From: Mesorhizobium liriopis
GTDB lineage: Bacteria; Pseudomonadota; Alphaproteobacteria; Rhizobiales; Rhizobiaceae
NCBI RefSeq assembly: GCF_024053505.1
Contig: NZ_JAMXQS010000007.1
Location: forward strand, 310,001-374,000
Direction of reading: 5' to 3'
DNA length: 64,000 nt
The position numbers and the translations under genes are program-made. Position 1 is the stretch's first letter. The number at the start of each line of letters is the position of its first letter. Under the pieces are notes generated by a model that did not search any database, was not told the DNA's origin, and worked only from the letters and a program-made list of their open reading frames with translations. Below, piece after piece: positions 37,501 through 47,686 of the stretch.

Positions 37501-37545
37501 GGTGTTTGAGCCCCTCCGGCTAAACAAGTGTTGAAACAAATGTGA

Positions 37546-37571
37546 AATGCTTTTGCCGGTCGCCGAGTTCC
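37546..37571 (-). promoter_or_regulatory. possible EcfG-type promoter of the DUF3309 gene
   Basis: On the minus strand GGAAC (37571-37567) and CATT (37549-37546) are separated by 17 bp. The EcfG general stress consensus is GGAAC-N16/17-CGTT, so the -10 half has one mismatch in a conserved position. Confidence 0.35.
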
Positions 37572-37668
37572 GTGGATCGGCGCGTCGTGGCACCCATGGT
37601 TGACAAGCTGTTGCAGCTTGGCCACCTGAGGCCGATTGAACTCATGCATCTTTGTCGGGAGGTCGCTC

Positions 37669-38928
37669 TTGGCCGCTGATCCAACCAGTCTCAAGCCGCG
37701 CCGCCAATCGGTGGGCGTCAGCGTCGGCGGCGTAGTCGTGGGCGGTGATGCGCCGATCGTCGTGCAGTCCATGACCAATACCGACACAGCGGATATCGAT
37801 GGCACGGTGGCGCAGGTCGCAGCGCTCCATAAAGCGGGCTCCGAGATCGTGCGCATCACGGTGGACCGCGACGAGGCCGCGGCCGCTGTCCCGAAGATCC
37901 GCGAGCGGCTGGAACGGCTCGGGCTCGATGTGCCGCTGGTCGGCGATTTCCACTATATCGGCCACAAGCTGCTTGCCGATCATCCGGCCTGCGCCGAGGC
38001 GCTGGCAAAGTACCGCATCAATCCCGGCAATGTCGGCTTCAAGGACAAGAAGGACAAGCAGTTCGGCGCGATCATCGAGACGGCGATCCGCTACAACAAG
38101 CCCGTGCGCATCGGCGTCAACTGGGGATCGCTCGACAACGAGCTGCTCACCAGCCTGATGGACGAGAACCAAGCCAAGGGCTTCCCGATGACGGCGGCCG
38201 AAGTGACGCGCGAGGCCATCGTGCGCTCGGCCATCATGTCGGCGGAACTCGCCGAGGAAATCGGCCTGCCGCGCGACAAGATCATCCTGTCGGCCAAGGT
38301 CAGCCAGGTGCAGGACCTGATTGCCGTTTACAGCGAACTCTCGCGCCGCTCGAACCACGCGCTGCATCTGGGCCTGACCGAGGCCGGCATGGGCACCAAG
38401 GGGATCGTGTCCTCGTCGGCCGCGCTCGGCATCCTGCTTCAGGCCGGCATCGGCGACACGATCCGCATCTCGCTGACGCCCGAGCCTCGTGGCGACCGCA
38501 CGCGCGAGGTGCAGGTGGCGCAGGAATTGTTGCAGGTCATGGGCTTCCGCCAGTTCCTGCCCGTGGTCGCCGCCTGTCCGGGCTGCGGGCGCACCACCTC
38601 GACCGTTTTCCAGGAATTGGCCGAGAAGATCCAGGGCGACATCAAGCGCAACATGGCCGAATGGCGGGTGCGCTATCCCGGCGTCGAAAGCCTGAAAGTG
38701 GCCGTGATGGGCTGCATCGTGAATGGGCCGGGCGAATCCAAGCACGCCGATATCGGCATTTCGCTGCCTGGCACCGGCGAGATGCCGTCCGCGCCTGTGT
38801 TCATCGACGGACGCAAGGCTGCGACCCTGCGCGGGCCCGACATCGCCGCCGATTTTGAGCAGATGGTCGCTGATTATGTGGAGCGCCGCTTCGGCGTTGC
38901 CACTGAGGCGCCGGCCGCTGCCGAGTAA
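37669..38928 (+). CDS. ispG: 4-hydroxy-3-methylbut-2-enyl diphosphate synthase (flavodoxin)
   Basis: An iron-sulfur enzyme of the methylerythritol phosphate route to isoprenoids, 419 residues. It contains [18 protein letters not shown] at the N-terminus and the 4Fe-4S ligands in [11 protein letters not shown] and [10 protein letters not shown] near the C-terminus. I chose TTG 37669 ([14 protein letters not shown]) because GGGAGG lies 6 bases upstream; a TTG 33 bases earlier is possible. ispA, which uses the product, is 3 kb away. A lytic transglycosylase gene overlaps its end. Confidence 0.96.
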   Translation: MAADPTSLKPRRQSVGVSVGGVVVGGDAPIVVQSMTNTDTADIDGTVAQVAALHKAGSEIVRITVDRDEAAAAVPKIRERLERLGLDVPLVGDFHYIGHKLLADHPACAEALAKYRINPGNVGFKDKKDKQFGAIIETAIRYNKPVRIGVNWGSLDNELLTSLMDENQAKGFPMTAAEVTREAIVRSAIMSAELAEEIGLPRDKIILSAKVSQVQDLIAVYSELSRRSNHALHLGLTEAGMGTKGIVSSSAALGILLQAGIGDTIRISLTPEPRGDRTREVQVAQELLQVMGFRQFLPVVAACPGCGRTTSTVFQELAEKIQGDIKRNMAEWRVRYPGVESLKVAVMGCIVNGPGESKHADIGISLPGTGEMPSAPVFIDGRKAATLRGPDIAADFEQMVADYVERRFGVATEAPAAAE

Positions 38929-39769
38929 GTTCGCTCTTTTCCTTGCAATCCTCGGGCTTCTGGCGCTCGCCGCCCCGGCCAGCGCCGACCCGCCGCGCAA
39001 GCGCACCGACCGCTCCATCAATCGCGTCTGCGAACTGATTGCCATCCATGCGGAGAGCAACGGCCTGCCCCCGGCCTATTTCGCGCGGTTGATCTGGAAG
39101 GAAAGCCGCTTTTCGGCCAGCGCGGTCAGTCCCGTGGGTGCCGAGGGCATTGCGCAATTCATGCCGGGCACGGCCCGCTTGCGCGGCCTTGCCGACAGTT
39201 TCGACATCGAGCAGGCCATTCCGGCGTCCGCGCGCTATCTGGCCGAAATGCGCGCCGGGTTCGGCAATCTCGGTCTGGCCGCCGCTGCCTATAATTCGGG
39301 CGAGGGGAGGGTGACCCGCTGGCTGGGCAGCGGTGGTTTCCTGCCCCTCGAAACAGAGAACTACGTTCTCGACATCATGGGCGAACCCGCCGACAATTTT
39401 ACCGATCGCAACCACGAACCCGAAACGCGACCGCTCGACAAGACTAAGGACTTCCAGGCCGCCTGCCGCAATCTGCCTATGACCGAGCCGGATACGATCG
39501 CCATGTCCACGGTCGTTTCGAAGCCTTGGGGCGTGCAGGTGGCCGGCAATATCCGCCGCGCGGCCGCCTTGCGCCAATGGCAGCGCGTCAGTGCGCGTTT
39601 CGGGATGCTTTCCGCCTATGATCCGGTCGTCAGTCGCGTTCGCAACGGGCGGAGCCGGCGTGGCATCTATGCCGTGCGCATCGGCGCTGAAAGCCGCAGG
39701 GAAGCTGGTGACATCTGCCGCCAGCTGCAAAGTGCCGGCGGCTCATGCGTGGTGCTGCGCAACCGCTGA
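38876..39769 (+). CDS. lytic murein transglycosylase (SLT domain) with SPOR-like C-terminus
   Basis: An exported peptidoglycan lyase of about 297 residues. A signal peptide is seen after [20 protein letters not shown] (cleavage after ASA). The SLT domain carries the catalytic Glu in [20 protein letters not shown] and [12 protein letters not shown], and [12 protein letters not shown] downstream. The last 35 residues ([20 protein letters not shown]) look like half of a SPOR peptidoglycan-binding fold. The start is uncertain: ATG 38876 lies inside ispG (53-bp overlap), and TTG 38897 also gives a full signal peptide. Confidence 0.85.
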   Translation: MWSAASALPLRRRPLPSKFALFLAILGLLALAAPASADPPRKRTDRSINRVCELIAIHAESNGLPPAYFARLIWKESRFSASAVSPVGAEGIAQFMPGTARLRGLADSFDIEQAIPASARYLAEMRAGFGNLGLAAAAYNSGEGRVTRWLGSGGFLPLETENYVLDIMGEPADNFTDRNHEPETRPLDKTKDFQAACRNLPMTEPDTIAMSTVVSKPWGVQVAGNIRRAAALRQWQRVSARFGMLSAYDPVVSRVRNGRSRRGIYAVRIGAESRREAGDICRQLQSAGGSCVVLRNR

Positions 39770-39772
39770 GCC

Positions 39773-42136
39773 TCAAGCCCGCAATGCCGACCTGTCTCCC
39801 TCACGCGCCAGCCAATCAGCGATCTTGGCGCTGAGGCGGTCGGGCGAGATGGGCTTGGACAGGTAGTCGTCCATGCCGGCTTCGAGGCACTTCTCGCGGT
39901 CGCCTTTCAACGCATGTGCCGTGACGCCGATGATGGGTGTGTGGATGTCGAAACCCTCCTCCGCGCGGCGGATCGCGGCCGTGGCTTCCAGCCCGTTCAT
40001 TTCTGGCATCGACACATCCATCAGGATCAGCCGGGGTTTGAGCATCCGGTGCATCTCCACGGCGGTGCGGCCATTGCCGGCGATGCGATAGCTCAGGTCG
40101 AGCCCGCTCAGGATCTGGCCGAAGACGAGCTGGTTCACCTCATTGTCTTCGGCCACAAGCACGTCGAGCCGCTCGCTCTCCGCGTGTTTGACCGGCGTTG
40201 CAACCGGCTTGACGATGGCGAGTGTCGGGCGTTCGGTTGGCAGTGGGGCGGTGCGTGTGAAGCTCGCGGAAACGGGTTTCGCGCGTGATTTCTGAATGGC
40301 GCTGACGATGGTGCCGAGCAGTTGCACAGAGCGTGCCGGCTTCGTCAGGTGTGCTGCGATATTGGCTTCGAGCGACAGCCGACCGAAATCGACCTGATCG
40401 ACCGAGGTCAGAAGCACGATCGGGATCGGGCTCTTGCGCGTATCCGCGCTCATCGCACGCGCCACGTCCGCACCGCTCATGCCGGGCATCTGGTAATCGA
40501 GCACCACGCAATCGACGCGCAAACCCACTTCCGCGGCACGTTCGAGGAAGGCGAGCCCCACCGCGCCGCTTTCGGCCGCCGCCGATTCGAAGCCCCAGGA
40601 CCGCAGCTGTTCGGTCAGGATCTCGCGGTTGACGGGGTTGTCGTCGATCACCAGCACGCGCGCGCCGGATACGTCGAACGGCACGGGTCGCACCTCTTCC
40701 TGGTCCTCTCGAACGGGGAGCGGCAGCGAAAACCAGAAGGTCGAGCCGCGTCCGACTTCGCTTTTCACGCCGATCTTGCCGCCCATCATGTCGACGAGGC
40801 GCGCGGCGATAGCGAGGCCCAGTCCCGTGCCTTCATGGCGCCGGGTGGACGAACCATCGACCTGTGCGAACTTCTCGAAAACATGGGTGAGCTTCTCGGG
40901 CGGAATGCCGATGCCCGTATCCTCGACCGCGATCGTCAGATGCGCGAGGCCGTCTTCCACCACGCCCGACACATCGACCAGCACATGGCCGCGCTCGGTG
41001 AACTTCACCGCATTGCCGATGAGGTTGGTGACGATCTGGCGCAGGCGGCCTGCGTCGCCTTCGAAGCTCTTGGGCAGGCGCGGGTCGATGCGCAGGACCA
41101 GCTCGAGGTTCTTTTCCGCCACGCGTGTTGAAACGAGTGCCGCGACATCCTCAATGCTTTCGGCAAGCGAGAAGGGGGCCGGGTCGAGCATCAGCTGGCC
41201 GGCATCGATCTTCGAGAAATCGAGCACGTCGTTGATGATCGTCAGCAGCGCGTTGCCGGATTTGACGATGACGTCGGTGAACGTCTTCTGACGTGGGCTG
41301 AGTTCGGTCTTGGCGAGAAGTTCGGCCATTCCCAGCACACCGTTCATCGGCGTGCGGATCTCGTGGCTCATATTGGCGAGGAACTCGGACTTCGCCCGAT
41401 CAGCACCTTGCGCCCGGGCAAGCGACGCGGCGCTCGCTGCAAAGGCGTGGCGGATGACCCTTTCGACGGGGCGCAGGATCGCAAAGGCGACAAGCACCAC
41501 CAGCGCGAGAAGCAGACCGCCATTCCACAACAGCGCGCCATTGCTGCGCGATTGTTGCCACTGGCGCTCATCTTCGATCGCAGCGCGAGCGCGACTGAGC
41601 ATCGGCTGTGCGAAGAGGTCGTTCTGGTTGCGGATCGCGCGGGCATCCCAGTCGCGATAGGCTTTGGCCGTGCGCAACCGGTCGACATTGCGAACGATAT
41701 CGCGCGCCGACCAGAACAGGTCACCATTGACGGATGCCGAACGGACAGCCTGCTGCGCGGCTTCGCGCAGGAGCGGCCGCACCTCGGAGAGGGCAAGCTG
41801 GGCATTGCGGATGGTTACGAGGATCGCCGTCTCGTGAGAGTTGGCTGCTGCCACGAAATCCCCGCGGTTCTCCACCGTCCAGCTTTGATCCGCCTGATCG
41901 GCGTAGATCGAGACGTTGCGAAGATGATCGGATAGTGTCGAAAGCTGCAGTCCGACCTCTTCGAGATCGCGCCGTGCCTGATCGATGCTGGCGACGTGCC
42001 AAAGCAGTCCACCCGCCGCGAGTGCGATCAGCACCAATCCCGCGAGCACATAGCCCCGGATCGTGCGGATAACAGTCTGCGCCTCCCTAGCCAAACTCCG
42101 GTCCCCCAACCAATACGCAACGCGGCTCTTAACCAA
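39773..42136 (-). CDS. hybrid sensor histidine kinase with two receiver domains
   Basis: A 787-residue membrane kinase. Membrane segment 1 is about 28-48 and segment 2 about 204-224; the periplasmic part between is helical (about 155 residues) without a named sensor fold. The HisKA domain has the phospho-His in [18 protein letters not shown]; the HATPase domain has [12 protein letters not shown] and [20 protein letters not shown]. Receiver 1 (about 530-650) has its Asp in [13 protein letters not shown] and receiver 2 (about 685-780) in [13 protein letters not shown]. There is no Hpt domain, so a separate phosphotransfer protein is expected elsewhere. The gene stands alone, convergent with the transglycosylase. 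Confidence 0.93.
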   Translation of the reverse strand: MVKSRVAYWLGDRSLAREAQTVIRTIRGYVLAGLVLIALAAGGLLWHVASIDQARRDLEEVGLQLSTLSDHLRNVSIYADQADQSWTVENRGDFVAAANSHETAILVTIRNAQLALSEVRPLLREAAQQAVRSASVNGDLFWSARDIVRNVDRLRTAKAYRDWDARAIRNQNDLFAQPMLSRARAAIEDERQWQQSRSNGALLWNGGLLLALVVLVAFAILRPVERVIRHAFAASAASLARAQGADRAKSEFLANMSHEIRTPMNGVLGMAELLAKTELSPRQKTFTDVIVKSGNALLTIINDVLDFSKIDAGQLMLDPAPFSLAESIEDVAALVSTRVAEKNLELVLRIDPRLPKSFEGDAGRLRQIVTNLIGNAVKFTERGHVLVDVSGVVEDGLAHLTIAVEDTGIGIPPEKLTHVFEKFAQVDGSSTRRHEGTGLGLAIAARLVDMMGGKIGVKSEVGRGSTFWFSLPLPVREDQEEVRPVPFDVSGARVLVIDDNPVNREILTEQLRSWGFESAAAESGAVGLAFLERAAEVGLRVDCVVLDYQMPGMSGADVARAMSADTRKSPIPIVLLTSVDQVDFGRLSLEANIAAHLTKPARSVQLLGTIVSAIQKSRAKPVSASFTRTAPLPTERPTLAIVKPVATPVKHAESERLDVLVAEDNEVNQLVFGQILSGLDLSYRIAGNGRTAVEMHRMLKPRLILMDVSMPEMNGLEATAAIRRAEEGFDIHTPIIGVTAHALKGDREKCLEAGMDDYLSKPISPDRLSAKIADWLAREGDRSALRA

Positions 42137-42178
42137 GAAGCATTACGCATTGTCAGGCTTAAGATTTGGTGTGACCGC

Positions 42179-43105
42179 TCAACTCTCGCGCGTGGCGATG
42201 AAGCGCGTGGCGGCGCGCAGCGTGGCGGCGCGAATGCCGTGCGGTGCCAGCAGCGCTTCAGCCTGATCGACGAGGCCGATCAACTGCTTTCGCGTCCAGT
42301 CGAGGCCGTGCAGCGCGACCAGCGTTCCTTTGCCCGCTTGCGCATCCTTGCCGGCGCGTTTTCCCAGTGCTTCGGTCGAGGCGGTGGCATCAAGGATGTC
42401 GTCGGCGAGCTGGAAGGCCAAGCCGATGGCGGCACCGTACTCGCCCATGGCTTCCACCTGTGCGGCACCCGCGCCGCCCGTGATGGCGCCGGCTTCACAG
42501 GCGAACTTGATCAGCGCGCCGGTCTTCATCGCCTGCAGCGTGATGATGCCGGCCTCGTCCGGCGCGTCGCGTTCGGCCGCAAGGTCGAGCGCCTGCCCAC
42601 CTGCCATGCCGCCGATGCCGGCCGCGCGTGCGAGGCCGCTCACCAGCCTTACCTTGGCGAGCGGATCGAGTGCCGTCCTGTCGCTCGTGATCGCGTCGAA
42701 GGCGAGCGTCACGAGCGCATCGCCTGCAAGGATCGCGGTCGCCTCGTCATAGGCCTTGTGCACGGTCGGTTGGCCCCGTCGCAGGTCGTCGTCGTCCATG
42801 GCGGGCAGGTCGTCGTGGATCAGCGAATAGCAGTGGATGCATTCGAGCGCGGCGCCAACGCGGCGGGCAGCGTCGAGCAAATCCGCCGAGCGCGTGAAGA
42901 GAGCCGCCGTCTCGACCACGAGAAAGGGCCGCAGGCGCTTTCCGCCGTTCAGGACACCGTGGCGCATGGCGGCGAGCAGCCGTTCGGGACGCGTGATCTC
43001 ACCTGTCTCGGCGCGGGCATCAAGGAGGTCGGCCAGCACCGTTTCCACCTCGCGCGCACGGGCGGCGAGGCTTGCCTGAAAATCCATCTGTGGCTGATCA
43101 CTCAT
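42179..43105 (-). CDS. ispA: polyprenyl (farnesyl/geranyl) diphosphate synthase
   Basis: A short-chain trans-prenyltransferase of 308 residues that joins isopentenyl diphosphate to allylic diphosphates. GGKRLRPFLV is the substrate-binding start, the first Asp-rich motif is DDLPAMDDDDLRRG and the second is FQLADDILD. Length and the CYSLIHDDLPAMDDD context fit IspA-type farnesyl or geranyl diphosphate synthases rather than longer-chain enzymes. It is divergent from mtgA with 86 bp between. Confidence 0.92.
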   Translation of the reverse strand: MSDQPQMDFQASLAARAREVETVLADLLDARAETGEITRPERLLAAMRHGVLNGGKRLRPFLVVETAALFTRSADLLDAARRVGAALECIHCYSLIHDDLPAMDDDDLRRGQPTVHKAYDEATAILAGDALVTLAFDAITSDRTALDPLAKVRLVSGLARAAGIGGMAGGQALDLAAERDAPDEAGIITLQAMKTGALIKFACEAGAITGGAGAAQVEAMGEYGAAIGLAFQLADDILDATASTEALGKRAGKDAQAGKGTLVALHGLDWTRKQLIGLVDQAEALLAPHGIRAATLRAATRFIATRES

Positions 43106-43191
43106 GAGGAGGCGGTACTGAAGCGCCGGTCGTTGCGCAAGCGCCTCCGGCCCATTATGCCAAGTGGAGATGCTTCCCGGAAGGACCCTGC

Positions 43192-44049
43192 TTGACCGAG
43201 CCGACGCTCAACGGCGAACCAGCGGAGCTGCGCGCTGAGCGGCTGGACGGTCGCGCTCCCGTGGTCGAGCCCGTGGACGATCCCAGAACGGTCGGACCCA
43301 TGGCAGCGGAGCCCATGCGGGCCGAGCCGATCCAGCACCGGGATGATCCGGTGAGCCGCTCGCGGCGCTGGAACACGCGACGCGTGCTGCGGCGAGCCGT
43401 TCTCGTCGCGATCGTGCTGGCTGCTATCCCCCTGGTGCTGACGCTTCTGTACTTCCCTTCTTTCGTCCATCCGGTCTCGACGCTCATGGTCAAGGACCTC
43501 GCGACCTTTCAGGGCTATGACCGCCGGTGGGTGGGTATCGAGGAGATCGCGCCGGTGCTGGTGCAGTCAGTGATCATGTCCGAAGACGGCCAGTTCTGCC
43601 GCCATCACGGCATCGATCTGGGCGAAATGCGCGGGGTTGTCGAGGATGCGCTGAAGGGAGAGTCCACGCGTGGCGCGTCCACGATCCCGATGCAGATGGT
43701 GAAGAACCTTTACCTCTGGCAGGGCCGCTCTTTCATCCGCAAGGGCATGGAAGCGCCGCTTGCGGTCTATGCCGATCTGGTGCTGCCCAAGCGCCGGATC
43801 ATGGAGATTTATCTCAACATCGTGGAGTGGGGGCCGGGCATCTATGGCGCGGAAGCGGCCGCCCAACACCATTTCGGCATTTCGGCATCGCGTCTGACGC
43901 GCCGGCAGGCAGCACTTCTCGCGGTCGCCCTGCCCAACCCGATCACCCGCAACCCGTCCAAACCGGGGCCGGGCCTGCGCCGTCTGGCGAGCGTGGTCGA
44001 GCGCCGGGCCTCACGCTCGGGTGCCTATGTCGGCTGTGTGCTGAACTGA
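43192..44049 (+). CDS. mtgA: monofunctional biosynthetic peptidoglycan transglycosylase
   Basis: A membrane-anchored glycosyltransferase (GT51) of 285 residues that polymerises lipid II into glycan strands. A Pro/Arg-rich cytoplasmic tail of about 65 residues leads to the membrane segment [20 protein letters not shown]. The GT51 motifs follow: [15 protein letters not shown] with the catalytic Glu, [37 protein letters not shown]. There is no transpeptidase domain. TTG 43192 has AAGGA 7 bases upstream; the first ATG (43300) would remove part of the tail only. Confidence 0.94.
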   Translation: MTEPTLNGEPAELRAERLDGRAPVVEPVDDPRTVGPMAAEPMRAEPIQHRDDPVSRSRRWNTRRVLRRAVLVAIVLAAIPLVLTLLYFPSFVHPVSTLMVKDLATFQGYDRRWVGIEEIAPVLVQSVIMSEDGQFCRHHGIDLGEMRGVVEDALKGESTRGASTIPMQMVKNLYLWQGRSFIRKGMEAPLAVYADLVLPKRRIMEIYLNIVEWGPGIYGAEAAAQHHFGISASRLTRRQAALLAVALPNPITRNPSKPGPGLRRLASVVERRASRSGAYVGCVLN

Positions 44050-44205
44050 GGCCTTGTGCGATTATCGCAAAAAAGTTGATGCCGAAGCTGGAAATCGGCG
44101 ACTTGGGCGTGTATAGGCCCCTCAACTTTCATTCCCATGGCTGCTGGCTGGGGTCTTCCCGTTCGGGAGGCGAACGCTGCGGCCGTTTCGAGTTGGAGCA
44201 GATCC

Positions 44206-44385
44206 ATGGCCGTCCCTAAGCGAAAGACCTCCCCTTCCAAGCGTGGCATGCGCCGTGCAGCCGACGCTCTCAAGGCGCCGACCTATATCGAGGACAAGAA
44301 CTCGGGTGAAATGCGCCGTCCGCACCACATCGATCTCAAGACCGGCATGTATCGCGGCCGTCAGGTGATCGAGCCGCGCGGCTGA
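44206..44385 (+). CDS. rpmF: 50S ribosomal protein L32
   Basis: A 59-residue large-subunit protein that begins [20 protein letters not shown], the L32 signature, and ends [12 protein letters not shown]. It has no zinc-ribbon Cys, as usual in alphaproteobacteria. The ATG has GGAG 7 bases upstream; the open frame is longer but those residues do not belong to the family. The mtgA-rpmF order is conserved in rhizobia. A strong terminator follows. Confidence 0.97.
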   Translation: MAVPKRKTSPSKRGMRRAADALKAPTYIEDKNSGEMRRPHHIDLKTGMYRGRQVIEPRG

Positions 44386-44426
44386 ACAGCATCCCGACGG
44401 GCATGATTCTGCCCGGTTGAGTTGAA

Positions 44427-44458
44427 AAAGACCGGCCCTCGCGCCGGTCTTTGTGTTT
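44427..44458 (+). terminator. rho-independent terminator after rpmF
   Basis: A perfect 10-bp stem AAAGACCGGC / GCCGGTCTTT with a CCTCGC loop, followed by GTGTTT. It ends 26-60 bp after rpmF and just before the next gene's ribosome site. Confidence 0.75.
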
Positions 44459-44469
44459 GGGAGAGCCCG

Positions 44470-44865
44470 TTGCTTGCTTCCGTGCCGCTTCTCGTGATTC
44501 CTCTGATCCTGTTCAATCTAGGACTTGGGGCTTTCAGCGATCTCGATCCCTGGCAGCAGCCGCTACTCTCCTTCGTGATGGTGCAAGGCAACCTGTTCAC
44601 GCTCGATCGCGGCACTGCCCTCGTGGTTCTCGCGCTGGTGCTCTTGTTCTTCGAACTTCTCAAATCGACGCGCACCTCGAATGCCTCGGTGCTCGACCAT
44701 CTCCTGTCGATCTTCGTTTTCGTGGCATTTCTGCTCGAATTCCTGCTCGTGCCGGCGGCGGGGCAGGGCATGTTCCTGGTGCTGACCGTGATCGCGCTGG
44801 TCGATGTGCTGGCAGGCTTCACCGTGTCGCTCAGAGCGGCGGGAAGGGACGTGCATTTCGGGTGA
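44470..44865 (+). CDS. small integral membrane protein
   Basis: A 131-residue hydrophobic protein with about four membrane segments (MLASVPLLVIPLILFNLGLG; ALVVLALVLLFFELL; LLSIFVFVAFLLEFLLVP; MFLVLTVIALVDVLAGFTVS). The charged turn KSTRTSNASVLDH lies between the second and third. I chose TTG 44470 because GGGAGAG is 6 bases upstream; translation from the earlier ATG would begin inside the rpmF terminator. It sits between rpmF and phaR, is likely conserved in rhizobia, and has no known function. Confidence 0.75.
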   Translation: MLASVPLLVIPLILFNLGLGAFSDLDPWQQPLLSFVMVQGNLFTLDRGTALVVLALVLLFFELLKSTRTSNASVLDHLLSIFVFVAFLLEFLLVPAAGQGMFLVLTVIALVDVLAGFTVSLRAAGRDVHFG

Positions 44866-44889
44866 TTGTGCCGGGAAAGCCTTCCGGCC

Positions 44890-45492
44890 TCACATCGAAT
44901 CGATCTTGCGCTGCATCGCTGCGATCTGCTCCTTGAGTTCCGCCAGCTCGCCGCCCGTCGCTTCCGGCTTCCTGTCCGGCTCCGGTGAGGCAGGGGGCGG
45001 GGAGAACGGGGTGAACATGCGCATGGCGTTCTGGAAGAGTTCCATGTTGCGCCGCGTCTGCTCTTCGAGTGCCTTCATGGAGGGCGCCATCTTGGACAGG
45101 TCGGGTGCGACCATGCCACCGGCACCCTTGCCCCAGACGCTGGTCATCTGCTCGCGAAAGCGCTCCTGCTCCTTGGCAAAGGCCGCCATGGACTGTTCGA
45201 GATAGCTCGGCACCAGCATCTGCATCTGGTCACCGTAAAAGGCGATCAACTGGCGCAGGAACGAGACCGGCAGCATGGTCTGGCCGTTGCTGTTCTCGAG
45301 TTCGAAGATGATTTGAGTCAGGACCGGATGGGTGATGTCCTCGCCGGACTTGGCATCCTGCACAGTGAACTCCTCGCCCTTCTTGACCATGGTGGCGAGG
45401 TCTTCCAGCGTCACATAGGTGCTGGTTCCGGTGTTGTAGAGCCGCCGGTTGGCGTATTTCTTGATGACGACTGGCTCGTTCTTCGCTGCCAT
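44890..45492 (-). CDS. phaR: polyhydroxyalkanoate synthesis repressor PhaR
   Basis: A DNA- and PHB-granule-binding regulator of 200 residues. The N-terminal PHB accumulation domain is diagnostic: VIKKYANRRLYNTGTSTYVT, then DAKSGEDITHPVLTQIIFE. The second half is helical and Met/Gln-rich with a predicted C-terminal coiled coil (ELAELKEQIAAMQRKIDSM). ATG 45492 was chosen at the family start, with GGGGAG upstream. It is divergent from phaA-phaB, which it presumably represses when no polymer is present. Confidence 0.95.
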   Translation of the reverse strand: MAAKNEPVVIKKYANRRLYNTGTSTYVTLEDLATMVKKGEEFTVQDAKSGEDITHPVLTQIIFELENSNGQTMLPVSFLRQLIAFYGDQMQMLVPSYLEQSMAAFAKEQERFREQMTSVWGKGAGGMVAPDLSKMAPSMKALEEQTRRNMELFQNAMRMFTPFSPPPASPEPDRKPEATGGELAELKEQIAAMQRKIDSM

Positions 45493-45613
45493 CCCGTCTT
45501 TTCTCCCCTGACAGGCCGCCGAGACGACCGCGGCCTGCAATGTTGCGCCTGCGAAAACATGACCGCCTTTTGAGCAGAGGTCCAGCCCGATCAGCCAAGG
45601 TTGATCAAGAGAA

Positions 45614-45649
45614 CGGCACGTTCCACACGAATGGCTATTTGACGTGCCG
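45614..45649. promoter_or_regulatory. inverted repeat in the phaR-phaA intergenic region
   Basis: CGGCACGT (45614-45621) and ACGTGCCG (45642-45649) form a perfect 8-bp dyad separated by 20 bp. It lies between the divergent phaR and phaA genes and contains GCA/TGC motifs reported for PhaR sites. An operator role is inference. Confidence 0.4.
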
Positions 45650-45706
45650 CATTTCGCAGCGCACAACTTGCCGGAAAGATCATTGCTTTACTTTCGAGGA
45701 GCGCCC

Positions 45707-46903
45707 ATGCCGCAGTCCCCCTTGCCGCAGTCGATCGTCGTCGCTTCTGCTGCCCGCACGCCGGTCGGTTCGTTCAATGGAGCGTTTGCCAACCTCGCGG
45801 CGCATGAATTGGGGGCGGTCGCCATCCGCGAGGCGCTCGCCCGTGCCGGTGTCGAGGGCGGCGAGGTCGATGAAGTGATCCTGGGCCAGATCCTCACTGC
45901 CGGCCAGGGCCAGAACCCAGCGCGTCAGGCCGCCATGGCCGCAGGCTGTCCGGCCGAGACGACCGCCTGGGGCCTCAACCAGCTCTGCGGTTCGGGCCTT
46001 CGCGCGATCGCCATCGGCCTTCAGCAGATTGCAACGGGCGACGCGAAGATCGTGGTCGCGGGCGGGCAGGAGTCGATGTCCATGGCACCGCACTGCGCGC
46101 ATCTACGCTCGGGCGTGAAGATGGGCGACTTCAAGATGATCGACACCATGATCAAGGATGGCCTGACCGACGCCTTCTACGGCTATCACATGGGCATCAC
46201 CGCCGAGAACATCGCGCGCCAGTGGCAGCTGACGCGCGAGACACAGGACACGTTCGCGGTCGCTTCCCAGAACAAGGCGGAAGCCGCGCAGAAGGCGGGC
46301 CGTTTCCGCGACGAGATCGTGCCGGTGACCGTGAAGGGTCGCAAGGGCGACACGGTGGTGGAAGACGACGAATATATCCGCCATGGCGCGACGCTCGAGA
46401 GCATGCAGAAGCTGCGCCCGGCTTTCGACAAGGAGGGCACGGTGACGGCGGGCAACGCGTCGGGCATCAATGACGGGGCCGCGGCCGTCGTTCTGATGTC
46501 GGAAGAGGAAGCCGAGCGCCGGGGCGCGACGCCGCTCGTGCGCATCGCCTCATGGGCGACGGCGGGCGTGGACCCCCAGATCATGGGAACAGGTCCCATC
46601 CCCGCCTCGCGCAAGGCGCTCGAAAAGGCGGGCTGGTCGGTGTCGGACCTCGATCTCGTGGAAGCCAACGAGGCGTTTGCCGCGCAGGCCTGCGCAGTCA
46701 ACAAGGATATGGGCTGGAACCCGGAGATCGTGAACGTCAATGGCGGAGCGATTGCCATCGGCCATCCGGTCGGCGCGTCGGGCGCGCGCGTGTTCAACAC
46801 GCTGGTCTACGAGATGAAGCGCCGGGGCGCGAAGAAAGGTCTGGCCACGCTCTGCATCGGCGGCGGCATGGGCGTCGCCATGTGCGTGGAATCGATGCAA
46901 TAG
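45707..46903 (+). CDS. phaA: acetyl-CoA acetyltransferase (beta-ketothiolase)
   Basis: A biosynthetic thiolase of 398 residues that condenses two acetyl-CoA to acetoacetyl-CoA, the first step of polyhydroxybutyrate formation. The nucleophile is C94 in [10 protein letters not shown]; the other catalytic residues are His in [10 protein letters not shown] and Cys in [10 protein letters not shown] near the end. ATG 45707 ([18 protein letters not shown]) follows CGAGGAGCG; the open frame begins further upstream. phaB follows after 31 bp. Confidence 0.96.
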   Translation: MPQSPLPQSIVVASAARTPVGSFNGAFANLAAHELGAVAIREALARAGVEGGEVDEVILGQILTAGQGQNPARQAAMAAGCPAETTAWGLNQLCGSGLRAIAIGLQQIATGDAKIVVAGGQESMSMAPHCAHLRSGVKMGDFKMIDTMIKDGLTDAFYGYHMGITAENIARQWQLTRETQDTFAVASQNKAEAAQKAGRFRDEIVPVTVKGRKGDTVVEDDEYIRHGATLESMQKLRPAFDKEGTVTAGNASGINDGAAAVVLMSEEEAERRGATPLVRIASWATAGVDPQIMGTGPIPASRKALEKAGWSVSDLDLVEANEAFAAQACAVNKDMGWNPEIVNVNGGAIAIGHPVGASGARVFNTLVYEMKRRGAKKGLATLCIGGGMGVAMCVESMQ

Positions 46904-46934
46904 ATAACAGGCATTCTTGGCTCGGAGGACAAGC

Positions 46935-47660
46935 ATGGCGCGAACGGCACTCGTTTCAGGCGGCACGCGGGGGATCGGTGCGGCCATCGCGGTGGCGCTG
47001 AGGGAGGCCGGCTACACAGTCGGGGCGACTTATGTGGGCAGCGACGATGCGGCAAACGAGTTTCGTAACCGCGTGGGCATTCCCGTCTTCAAATGGTCGG
47101 TCACGGATTACGAGGCCTGCGGCGAAGGTGTCGCCCAGGTCGAGGCCGAGCTCGGACCGATCGACGTGCTCGTCAACAATGCCGGCATCACGCGCGATGC
47201 GATGTTTCACAAGATGACGCCGGCGCAATGGCGCGAGGTGATCGACACCAACCTCACAGGCGTCTTCAACATGACCCATTGCGTCTGGAACGGCATGCGC
47301 GAGCGTCGCTTCGGGCGCGTGATCAACATATCCTCGATCAATGGCCAGAAGGGGCAGGCGGGGCAGGCCAATTATTCGGCGGCCAAAGCCGGCGATCTCG
47401 GCCTGACCAAGGCACTTGCGCAGGAGGGCGCGCGGGTGGGCATCACGGTGAACGCCATCTGCCCCGGCTATATCGGCACCGATATGGTGCGCGCGATCGA
47501 TGAAAAGGTTTTGAACGAGCGCATCCTGCCGCTGATCCCGGTCGGCCGCTTGGGCGAGCCGGAAGAGATCGCGCGCTGCGTGGTATTTCTCGCTTCCGAC
47601 GATGCGGGTTTCATCACAGGCGCGACGATTTCCGCGAATGGCGGCCAGTATTTCGCCTGA
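46935..47660 (+). CDS. phaB: acetoacetyl-CoA reductase
   Basis: An NADPH-dependent short-chain dehydrogenase of 241 residues giving (R)-3-hydroxybutyryl-CoA for polyhydroxybutyrate. It has the cofactor motif VSGGTRGIGAAIA, LVNNAGITRDAMFHKM, the catalytic Ser/Tyr/Lys in NISSINGQKGQAGQANYSAA and AKAG, and CPGYIGTDMV. The PhaB-type VIDTNLTGVFNMT is present. ATG 46935 has CGGAGGA just upstream. The PHA synthase gene is not in the window, as in rhizobia where phaC is elsewhere. Confidence 0.96.
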   Translation: MARTALVSGGTRGIGAAIAVALREAGYTVGATYVGSDDAANEFRNRVGIPVFKWSVTDYEACGEGVAQVEAELGPIDVLVNNAGITRDAMFHKMTPAQWREVIDTNLTGVFNMTHCVWNGMRERRFGRVINISSINGQKGQAGQANYSAAKAGDLGLTKALAQEGARVGITVNAICPGYIGTDMVRAIDEKVLNERILPLIPVGRLGEPEEIARCVVFLASDDAGFITGATISANGGQYFA

Positions 47661-47686
47661 GTGAGCGTGTAAATGGCGGTGCCGTG

